A stretch of 64,000 nucleotides of DNA, taken from contig CM067065.1 of assembly GCA_033980235.1 (NCBI GenBank), forward strand, positions 27,206,155 through 27,270,154, written 5' to 3'. The DNA comes from Diadema setosum (taxonomy: Eukaryota > Echinodermata > Echinoidea > Diadematoida > Diadematidae). Made by a program: the position numbers and the translations under genes. The notes beneath the pieces are model-generated. The model was not told the origin of the DNA. It searched no databases and saw only the letters and a program-made list of their open reading frames with translations. Shown piece after piece: positions 48,093-60,000 of this stretch; within the stretch, counting starts at the first letter, position 1; each line of letters opens with the position of its first letter.

Positions 48093-51000
48093 AGGTTTCA
48101 GTATGATGATGAAAACAAATCAAAAACAAAACATCCAAAACAGACAGTGAGGAAGTGAGGTGGATGATGTCTGAGAAACTAAATGTGCACCTTCTCGTCG
48201 ATGAGTTTCAGCCGCTGCTCCTCCAGTCTCTTCTCCTGCTCGTTGGTGTGGTCCATGATGCTCTTACCCCCAACCAGCAGCTTGCTCTCCATGGCCTTGA
48301 TCTTGGAGTCCAGGATGTCCCGCTGCTGCTGCTGCTTCTTCACCTCCTCCTGCCTGGACTGCACCTCAGCCACCAGCCTCTGCTTCTCCTGCAAGTCGCC
48401 ACGGCAACAGAACAAAGACGATGATGATGATGACTATACAGGGTGGCCCAAAAAGAACGGAACGCCTAAGATCTTTAATCACAGAAATATTGTCGCAAAT
48501 ATGTCATTATTTTGCATATCATTTGAAAGGCATTTCCTTTTCCAATAGAATGACACCAAGTTCTTTAATTTTGGCTAATGCGTTATGATTTTAGGACCAT
48601 TTCTGTCAACCCTTGCAATTTTCAAAATGTGATCATTTTGCACTCTCAGAGATACTGAAACCAGCGACAATTCGGCTTGTCGTAGAACCGGTAGCGTTCA
48701 CAATGTGTGGAATGTGGGGCAGACAATGACAATCACACGTCTGCTTCACATTCCACACACTGCAAACACTACTGGTTCTATGACAAGCCGAATTGTCGCT
48801 GGTTTCGGTATCGCTGAGAGTGCAAAATTATCACATTTTTAAAATTGCAAGGGTTGACAAAAATGGGCCTAAAATCATAACGCATTAACCAAAATTAAAG
48901 AACTTGGTGTCATTCTGTTGGACAAAGAATGGCCTTTCCAACAGTATGCAAAATAATGATGTTTGCAACAATATTGCTGAAATTAAAGATCTCAGATGTT
49001 CCGTTCTTTTCGGGCCACCCTGTACATTGATGTGAATGATACTTGTCTCTCAATGTTTTCTGACATAACTCGTGACCTCCCACAATTTCTGGAGGGAATG
49101 AATACAGTATGCTATTAAACTGACAGAAATATACCATATACTTTCTACATATTAAACAGAAGTTTAATCCACAATATTTTGGTATTATTCAAACTAAAAT
49201 TTCCCATTACCATGGCAATTCATCATGCTTTACTTTATACTGATGCAAAACATGTCTGCGACATCTACGTACAATAGAAGATGCATGAGCTGAATTTGAG
49301 CTTAACTACTCAGAAAATGGGGGCGTAATGCTATCCACAAGATATAACATAAGATATAACAATGAAACTGCCAATGGCCAACTGACTGGACACTTTGGGG
49401 CTGTTGCAAAAAACTTTTTTACCTGAGAAAAACTCAGGTCGATTTTAAAGAGATTTTTCCTGTCTAAAGCCAAGTGAACCTCAGCCAAAAGCCTCTGCTT
49501 CTTCTGCAAGTCGCCATTGCAACAGAAAACTGGTGATGATGATGAGATTGATGATATGTGACCGGGCACCATAAAACGAACAAAAAGTCGCACACAGTGA
49601 TTTTGTGTGAGGACTGAAAGTAGGTGAAATGGGTCAACTTAGTTAAACCAATCTTGAGTTTTTCACATTTTCTGAAAGAGCAAGTCTTTTTCTATATTAC
49701 ATAAAAATTTGGGATCATAAAACAAACAGAAACTTGTGTTTCCACCGGTTTTTCTCGAACACTTTTTGGTGGAATAGTGTGATTAGTTGTTTCTCATAGA
49801 ACCCTCTTCCCATTTCTCAAAAACTCTGTCCATACACTTCACTTTCAACTCCAATAACTTTGGAGAGAATGATGCTACTGCATTGAAAGCTGGTATTAAT
49901 CATGTACAGAATGTGCTAATGACCCATGCTTAATTTCAGCTTAATCTGGTAATCCCTTCATTGTTGTTGCTCTGATGGTCAACATCCTGTTTTTTGTTCA
50001 ATTCATCCCACAGTTAGCAGAGCTTGGTAAAGGTTAAGCACTTGACTATACCCTGTACATAAGAGCCTGTTTTCTCAGTTCACACTATCCAGAGTGTGTC
50101 CTTTCTTCCCAATCTTTGGATAAGTTAGGAGAGTCCATTTGACTTGAGTTATACATCATTTTAAAGCTTAGAGTCTGCTCTTTTACAATCTACTGTTAAC
50201 TAAAAATCCATGTCTGGCGACTTTTTGTTTGTTTTGTGATGCAGGGTCACATATGTTGATGCTAACAATAATCATCTTTCAATTTTTTCCGCCTTAGGTT
50301 GACGACCCCACATAAATGCTGGGCAGAATAAATAATTATATACTATCGACTTGTCAAAAAACTTCAACTGCTAAACACTCCTACGTAACACTGCTTCAGT
50401 CGATGTTTTTATATTATCACTTGCAAAAAGTTATCATTATCATGGGAATGCATCACTTGTATGTTGTACTCGATATTAATGCAAATCATGTCTTGCAAAT
50501 CTACAGCTGTACCTGTAAAGTATAATAGCAGTTGCACGAACCAAGCTTTAGCTGAACTACATGTACCAAAAAACCGGGGGTGTAATGCTATCCCAAAGAT
50601 AGAACGAAAAACGGCATACTAGAGAAACAGCCAAATGACTGGACACCTCGAGGCTGTTGCCTTTTTTTTTTTTTTCCACCCTGAGAAAAAGAAAGGTTGA
50701 TTTTTAATAGAGTTTTTCCTTTGTAAAGTCAATGGGGGAATCATAATACCCCGAGTACTGTACAGATATTTTCGCGAATTGCTACTTGGAGGACATTTTC
50801 GTATGTTGTTAATTTCGCGGTTGCGAGGGTCTAACTAAACTTACTTATTTGCACATTGTTATTTTTCGGGGTTTCAAAGGCGATTCCCGAAATTCGCGAA
50901 AATAAAAGCACCGCGAAAATTTCAGCTCATACAGTACTCACTTCTTACAAGAGTTTTCCTCAAGTTAGATGTTGTATGCAAGAGGCCCCTGACCTAAGAG

Positions 51001-54000
51001 TAATTTCTATATATTTCCATACGCACGTGTGTGCATGTGGGCTTATCAGAATGGATAGATCCTTTTCAAGATAGAAGTTACCTCAGCGATCATATTTTGG
51101 TTGGCCAGGATTGCCTGCTTCTCCTGCTCCAACTTCTGCTGAGCCTCCTTGTACATCTCCTCTTCGTCCATCTCGGCTCCCTCCTCCGTCTCATCGTCGA
51201 TGTCGTCATCCTCCGAGCCTCCTGATCGAAAAAGGTCAAAGTGATATCAACCTCATTGCACCATGAAGATACATACTGTATAGGCTTTATCTACTGCCTT
51301 TTGACAATCATGATCACAAAGAAAATAGTAGAAACAGTTTCCTGTCCCAGGTAATCTGTTATGAATTATTGTAATCACACCAACTACAAAACAGAAAGAC
51401 AGTTCCCTTTTACCATACACATTAGGGTGATCTCTTTGAGCTGTCTTTTGTTGGATTACTCAAAGATAACTCATTCAAATTAATATGCAGCTATGTTACT
51501 ATTTTTTGGTTATCATTCATATTTTGATAAAGTTCTAGATCATGCACTGTACTGCATTCTTGTGCAAACACTAGGTACATAATAATGTATGGAATATCAC
51601 AGATATACTTACGTACTAGCACTTGTGCTACAGTAACTAGGTTTGTTTGTTTGTTTTTTCTCCCAAAAGAAATTTTGTCAAAAGAAGTTCACTTTTGTAC
51701 ATAATAAAGCATAAGAATAATCAAACTTCATTGAATAAGCACTTTATTCTGAAAATACTAGTTATGATAGAAAAAACATTATTGCTTCATTATTGATAAA
51801 CTTCACTGTCTTGGTACATCTTTGCTCATTACAGGATTATACTTCTGCCCCCCCACGGAAAAAAGCAGTAACTGACATTTTTATGAATGTCTACTTTTTT
51901 GCAAAAATGGATAGTTTACCCAATGCTCTCCAATGTTAATAGGTCAGTTTTGCAAAAAGAAAAATGAAAGTGACCAAAAATACAATTTTTCACTTTTGCA
52001 AAAAGCAGTAACTGCATCCAGTTGATTCAACTTTGCAAGTTTCCCCACGGAAAAAAGCAGTAACTAACAAAGCCCACGGAAGAAAGCAGTAACTAACAAT
52101 TTAGTCTTTATCATTCAGACTCTGTATAGTCCTTCCTGTATATTTTTTTCCCTAATACCATTTATTTTGTCTACTAATTTTTTTTTAAACAATGTAAACA
52201 GCAGTTTCTCCCATAATTTAGGAGAGTAGATATAAAAAGATTGTTTCACCAGTAACTTGACTCTGCCCGCAGGGAATCATATGACAAGTTGTAGAAAAAG
52301 CTTCTTTCTGGAGACTAGCAAACCTGGCAGACTCAGCGCGCTCAGAGTGCAGAATACGCGTGCAGCAGCTGCATGCGCATAAATTCTGCAGCATACAGTA
52401 ACTAGCTAAACATTGCATCACATCACACTCATCACTTGCATGCACAGTATTGCAGGTCTGGCACAGTCTGAGTGATCATGCCAGTGCTAACCATGCTGTC
52501 ACACAGTTTCTGCGGTCCAGGCATGCCTGTAAATCTATCATGAATTGCAGAGGAAAAGTCATGGTAGCCATGGCTTTGGCCAGAACCAGAAAATCTAGGT
52601 GAGCTGAAAATATATTGAAGGGAGATGAGCACTAGTATTAATGCACTAACGTTAGTCTAATGTTATATGTAGGCCCTAAAGTTTAAAATAGGTCTACCAG
52701 ATCTAACGTTACAGAGTAGATCTAGATTCTAATCTATTGTTAACTTTTTAGTGTTAGACAAAATGTCAGTAGGCCTGATCTAACGTAATAGACCTAGGTC
52801 TAGCACTAACATTGGGCATAGATCTGTAGTCTAGCTTAAGTGTAACGTCAGAGTTCGACTAGGATCTAAGACGAAGAGACTTGACTTTATTGTCTAGTCC
52901 AGGGTCATGTGTCAGGGGCCAGGCCGGGCACTCCAAAGTTCAATTAGGGTACATAGGTGTCTACCTTATTTTTACACAGAATGCCATTCAATCGACAAGA
53001 CCTAGTCTAGGTCTAGCGATAGGTCCTAGATCTTATAGATCTAGACTAACCAGAAAGTAGAAGAACTTTATAACCTGGTGGTGGTAACAATTCTCCTCCT
53101 ATGGTCATGTGACATGTGCAGTTACTGCTTTTTTCCATGGGGAAAACAGCAGACTCCTGGCCGTCTGCAGTTACTGCTTTTTTCCGTGGGGAAACTACCC
53201 AGAATCAAGGGTGAGCCACCGCAGTAACTGCATTTTCCTAAATAACATTTAAAAAATAACGGAAACATAATTTTTTCCTAGGTATTGTTAGACAACTAGG
53301 TATGGTGCATAATCATACCACAAAATTATTTTTGAATGTTTCTGTGTTTTTAAAGAATCTGCAAAAAACACAAAATCGCATTTATCTCAGCTCAGCAGCT
53401 ATGCAGTTACTGCTTTCTTCCGTGGGGGGGCAGACTTTCCTCCTAAGCTTCATAAAGTTTGTGGCTCACAAAGTCACATATCTTTGCCTCACCTTGCCCC
53501 AGCTTCTTCCCTCTCTTCCTCTTCTTCTGTGACCCCATCCCGCCACCGGTGCCTCCTTTCTTCTCCAGCTGCTGCTTCAACCTCATGATCTCTTCCTGAA
53601 ACTCCCTCAAGAGGGCGTCCTTCGGATCCTCGTTGATCTTCGGTTTGTTCTTGATGTTCTTGGCCCGGTTGGCATACCTATTTTGTATCAAACCAACGGA
53701 AATGAAAGAGAGTCAATATGATGTATTAAAGCAAAACTGAGGATCTACAGTAGCATAGCCTCTGGACTTGGCTCAATGACTCAGCTAGACGCAATTCAAC
53801 TCGACTCTGTCAGCTTGAATTAGCTCTGCTCAACACAGTTTTGCTAAATTCAACTCAACTTGAAAATGAACTCAACTCAGTCAGATCTTAGTTGACTCAA
53901 CTTGACACAATTCTACTTGACAAGGCTTTGTTTGTCTTGACTTGATTCGACTTGACTTGATGTGACAGTACTAAACATACTTTGTACAACTTCACTCAAC

Positions 54001-57000
54001 CTAGCCATACTTGACTTGACTTGACAGTACTATACATATCATGTACAATTGCACTCAACCTAGCCATACTTGACTCGGTTCAACTTAACTCTGGTCTACT
54101 CGACTATGAAAGCTTGAGTTGACTTGAACTGATTTGCCTCAAATCGATTTGACTACACTCGAAATTGCTGAACTCATCTGGACTCACCTCAGAGTGGTGA
54201 TGGTCTCATCAAAGTTGTAGCTGGCAGGGCCAAGGTTGGCCACCATAACGGTGCGGGCATTGCCCCCCAGGGAGTCCTGGAGAAGCCTGGTCAATTTGGA
54301 GTCTCGGTACGGAATGTGAGAGCTCTTGCCTGCGTGTAAGATAAATTGATCCATAAATAATAGTACAGAAACATATCCATGGTATACCGCCATCACGCGT
54401 CCTATAGAAAGACATTGGCAAACACACACACACACACATTCTCTCTTTCTCTGCTTCTATCTCTTTCTCTCTTTCTCTCACTGATCTCCACATACAAAGA
54501 TTTTGATCACAGTACAGGTTACACTTTGTAAGTATTATCATTTCTAAATGTTTTAAAGTGAGGCCATCATTGATTATCTCAAATTAACAAGGATAAAGAT
54601 AATGCCTTTCGAGATCAAACTGCCACTCTTCACATTACTCCTCCATATTAGACATAATGAGTAATTCTAAGTTTGATTTCAGTTATCTCATCTTATTGTA
54701 AGCACCAGTGATAGTCCTAAACATGAAATCAATTGGATTCTACAGGTAAATGAAACCTGAAAATCTGATGGTTCTGCTAAGTAGTGTTTGGCCCTGTGTT
54801 AAATGTCATCAGGAGAACCATGCTGATATTTGCATTGCCAACTTTCATGCTTTTTACCGGTATACCCAACTTGTTTCTTGATTTTGCATTTTTTTTTTGT
54901 ATAGGTGTCAACTTTTTTTCTCCAGACATTCATCAAAATCTAACAGTAAAGTTTCAAGAAACTCACAACAAATTTGTCTATTTCAGTTAAATTCTCCTTT
55001 TAGCATTAAAGCTACATGTAGAAGATGTATCAACTCACCATCAACCAGGGCAGATATAACATTTCCCAGAGCTGCTAGTGAAAGGTTGATTTTTGTTGCT
55101 TCCTTCAATCTCTCGCCCTGTAAAGACAATGCCGGTCAAAAATAAAAGATAGCCATCACAAATTCAAGGCGAAGAAAGGAAATGTTGCCAATTTAAAGAA
55201 TGTATGTTTATTATTTGTGAGTATTGAATTATTTCTTGTCTTCAAGGAGGTCTAGTGGAGATGACGCCTGTCCGGTGATCAGGAGGTCGTAGGTTCGAAT
55301 CCTGCTCGAGTATGTACGCCCATGATTTTTTTATCATGGCTACTACTAAAACACTGATCAATTCAGTGCTTATTTACGTCGATGTAGGGCAATTTGTCAA
55401 TCAGTTGCAATGAAAACATCTCGACGGAAGAAAATCATGAATTTGAATAACAAAGCAGTACCCGCTGCATGCTATAAGGATTAGAACCAGCACTTGCTTT
55501 CGGGCGAAAGCTCGGTGGTCTAGTGGAGATGACGCCTGTCCGGTGATCAGGAGGTCGTAGGTTCGATATCCTGCTCGAGTATGTACGCCCATGATTTTTT
55601 ATCATGGTTACTACTAAAACACTGATCAATTCAGTGCTTATTTACGTCGATGTAGGGCAATTTGTCAATCAGTTGCAATGAAAACATCTCGACGGAAGAA
55701 AATCAAGAATTTAGATAAATAGAAATGCAGGCAAAATTGAATGAATGACAGGTAGATAGATAGATAGATAGATAAATAGATAAATAAATGAATAAGAAAA
55801 TAAATACACAGTCCAAAAGATGAAGGAATACATGCAACTACTGGATACAGGAATAAAGCAACAATAGTAGCAGTACATACAGAGTACAAAAGTTTATGGG
55901 GAACAAGGGAGAGGGTTGAGGTTTGGGAATGAATGCAGCTAGAAAATAACAGACTTTCTCCATCCACCACTAGAGGGCAGCACTCACCGTAGCCCCTGTC
56001 TTGTTTTGCCTCTCACTGCCTGCCAGATCAACCAGGTTGAGCTTCCCAACTCGTATGTGATTCTCACCATCTGGTCCAAGCTGCATTGTCATCAAAACAA
56101 ACACAATAACTAGAAATGTTGCTATGGCGACTGATGCCTCCGCCATAATGCATGATTCTCCCAATAGGTGTATGGTACAATGTCTTCACAATGTGTGATG
56201 ACAGTTTCACATAACTGGCAAAATACTGAAATGACAGTTTTGTCAGAAATATCTTGAATGTTCACTTTCCTTGAACTGGGTTTGCTATAATTGTCTAAGA
56301 GTGCAGGTACACATATTTGGGGAATTGAGGATTTTTACTTGACTTCTGACGGACCCTTTTATAAGTTTATGAATTGAGTAATTCTCAAGGTATGAAGAAA
56401 GAGTGTAATTACAGTACAAAATGGATTTTTTTTTTTTGCATTTAAACCTGGCCTTTGACCCTTAACCTTTGACCTTTGACCTTCTGGCTGGAAATTTCCC
56501 AGAGAATCTCCATTACGTAATACATGTATTTATTAAGTTTTAAACTAATAATGTAAGCATTGCATATACTAGTATATGAGGGAAATAGTAAAATTTTGAG
56601 GAGTTGACCTTGACCTTTGACCCCCTGACTATTGACCTATGTCCCCAAAGTTCCCTAGATAATCCCTGCCAGTCAGTACATGCGTATGTACCAAGTTCCA
56701 TGAAAATACGTTGAACCATTTGTGAGAAAAGTGAAATTGTAACATTTTCACCTAACCTTTGACCTTATGACATGAAACTCTCTCTGGAGAATCTTTACGC
56801 AGTAGTTCAAGTCTACACTAAGTTTCAAGAAAATACCTTCGGGCATTGCATAGATATGGGGGAAATAACAACATTTTTAGCATTTGACCTTGACCTTTTG
56901 ACCTTTGACCTCTTGCCAATGTCACTAAAATCTACTCAACTAATTGCCCCATCATACATCATCCTTGGACCAAGTTTGGTGAAAGCTGCTTCGTCCAGTT

Positions 57001-60000
57001 TTTAGTAAACACGTAAACAGATAAATTCTAGGATTTGACCTTGATCTTTGACCTTTGACCTCTGTCTGATTTCACTCAAAAACTAATCAAGTAATTGTCC
57101 CATCATACATCATCCTCAGACAAATTTTGGTGAAATTTGCTCAATCCAGTCTTGAGTTATTGCGTAAACAAATACAATTTCATGATTTGACCTTGACCTT
57201 TGACCTTTGGCCTTTGGGCGATTTCACCCAAAATCTAATCAGGTAATTGCCCCATCATACTTTATACTTGAGCCAAGTTTGGTAAAATTCCAGTCAATAT
57301 TACTCAAGTTATCCTGTAAACGAATGCGGACGGACGTATGGACAACCCGAAAACATACATGTACTGCCTCCCGCACCACTTCGTGGCGGAGGCATAAAAA
57401 TCCATGCATTCTTAGCTTGAGTTGGGTTGTTGTTGTTGTTGTTGTTGTTTTACCTAGACAGGCGTAATATCAGTCTGCTTTGGCCAGATCACTGTTTGCT
57501 AAGAGTGGATTATTTGTAGTGGCCTTTCAACCATTTCATGGCATTGCCTTTTTCAATAATGGTAACATCTACTCAATACATGTAATGGACTGAAGTAGGC
57601 TCTACCATGGTTCGTTTTGATGGTGGTCTATAAATGCGCATGTAGTTACTGTAGCCTGTAACCATGTCATGACAATGCATTTTTTATTAATAGTAAAATT
57701 TATTTCATAATTAGATGAAGTAGGCCCTACGCTGTATAATCATTCCCTATAAATCCTTGTGATATTTGAAGAGAGGATATCTGATCATATCACAAAAATT
57801 AACCACATACTGTTCTCTCCTTCTTCTCTCCCTTTATTTATGTTTTTTTTTTTTTTGTCCTCATATTTCTAGAAACCACTGGAACATTTCAGCCTTGACT
57901 ATTGACCGATTCTGTGACGCGCTATGTGTATTTTTGGCATGGGCAGCGCCATTACTGCGGTGTCTCAGCCGACCCCTCCTCTCTCCCCACCCCTCTCACG
58001 CGCACGGAATGAAAAACTGATGCAGGGTTGTTTTAGCCAATAGGCGTCTCGTACTGAGTGCGCAAATGCCTGCTTTAATAGTGCACGAACCTTTGTTACA
58101 GTGCGCGATAAACATGTTGCCCGTGGGGTGGGGGAGAGGAGGGGGGTCAGCTGGGACACCGCAAAATGAGCTTATGGCTGCGCCCAGTGCCACAAATTGT
58201 CTGCTGCCCTCAACGAACCCGAATCGGTCTATACAGTACATCTTTACTACAGATTGGACTAGGTCGTGACCAGGTTGTGATCAGGTCACAAGAAGACCAG
58301 AGACTGCAACCTTGGAACACAAACTGTATTACATACGTACACCATCATATGCAGTTGAGGACACATACTGTTGATGCTTCTATTGTTGTTGTTGTCCCCA
58401 CTGCTCTTGCTGCTGTGGAAGTACTTTTTGAATATATGTATAAGAAGACTTTTCAGTGTACGGGTCTGAAAATAAAGCCAAACTACAACTTCTCTACACA
58501 CGAGGTTATAAATGTAGATTCACCCTGCCAGACACATTAAAGGGGATGGCTAGTAAACCGATCAGTGGGAATCAGTGGGAACGCTGAGGGATGATTGTTC
58601 CAATCCTTGTGGGATTCATTTAAGAGTACATTATATATCTACTGTTGTGTGAAAATTATTTGCTTCAGAACGGTCTCATATTCAAGTAATGTGCAGATTA
58701 ATGCCCCGTCACTGACCAGGGACGCTTACCTGGAAACATTAAACTGCACATTACTTGAATATGACACCATTCTGAAGCAAATAATTTTTACACAAGAATA
58801 GATATATAATGTACTCTTAAATGAATCCCACAAGGATTGGAACAATCATCCCTCAGCATTCCCACTGATTCCCACTGATCAGTTACTAGCCATCCCCTTT
58901 AATACAGTTGAACCTCTATTATCCGGCCTCCCTTTATCCGGATCTCTCTATTATACGGACGCAATCTCGCCGTGATTTTGCCCAACTCCTTGAGAACTCC
59001 AACACAAACACAGTATGAATTACATATTACTTCCAACATGATTAACATACATTACATCAAATTTCCTTCCAAATTGCTTACCCTCAGACATTTTAACATC
59101 CCCAAACATCCCCAAATGTAACAATGAAAAGGTTGCGGTATACACATTACTACATGTGGTACTACAATGGGCTACATCAGTACATGTGTATGTATGTATG
59201 TACATGCATAAAGCATTGAGTCTCCCGTATCCGGCCAAATCCCATATCCGGATGAGCCCCGGTCCCGACTTGTCCGGATACAAGAGGTTCAACTGTACCT
59301 GACCTTTGACCTCTGACCTCCAACTCACCTCACTGCACTCTATGGTGATGATGAAGATTGCGTGGGAGCGAGAGCTCTGTTCATTCATGTTGGTCGCCCT
59401 GAACACAAGCAAAACATGATGCGAGAAAAAAAAATGACATAATGTGAAATCTCCACTCAAAGTTTGCTCTAATATTCTCCATGAATAGTAGTAATAAATA
59501 TCATATAATTGTTCAGGCTACAGGCTGAACATAAATTACAAAGTTGAAGGGTCAAATTTTTGAAGGACCGCAAATACGTTACATGTACTGCATCACATGA
59601 TGATCATCCGATGTCAGTTTACAATTTTGTCCAGGACTTCAATGTAATTATTAGCACAAACCATTTGGGAGAGGAAGGTCAAAATATCACTTTTTTTTTT
59701 TTTCTTCACAAGAAAGTGGTACTGGTATGGATAAGCACTTGATTTTCATAGTATTCCTGATATCATCAGAGATAAAAAAAGGGCACAACAACTGAAGTTA
59801 ACCCCCAGTCCATGAGATTTGACAAATCTCTACAGAGGTGGCATATGGCAGATCTGTATCATAAGTAGTGTGTTAATTAATGCAGTTTAGTATCTACATG
59901 CTCAGATGCCAGAACAAATGCAAACCACAGACCAAAAGTCAAGAGGCAAATTCATTCGGACTGTGTGCCCCCCTCCAAGCAAATTCGCCTGTTAACCCAT

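Noticed and set aside
47381..48548. Plus-strand ORFs over 47381-47680, 48155-48424 and 48183-48548
   Set aside because: Antisense shadows of KIF3B coiled-coil exons J and I.
51031..51225. Plus-strand Leu-rich ORF
   Set aside because: Antisense shadow of KIF3B exon H.
55292..55302. Functional tRNA gene suggested by A- and B-box sequences
   Set aside because: No complete cloverleaf is evident and the sequence continues into a repeated SINE body found four times.
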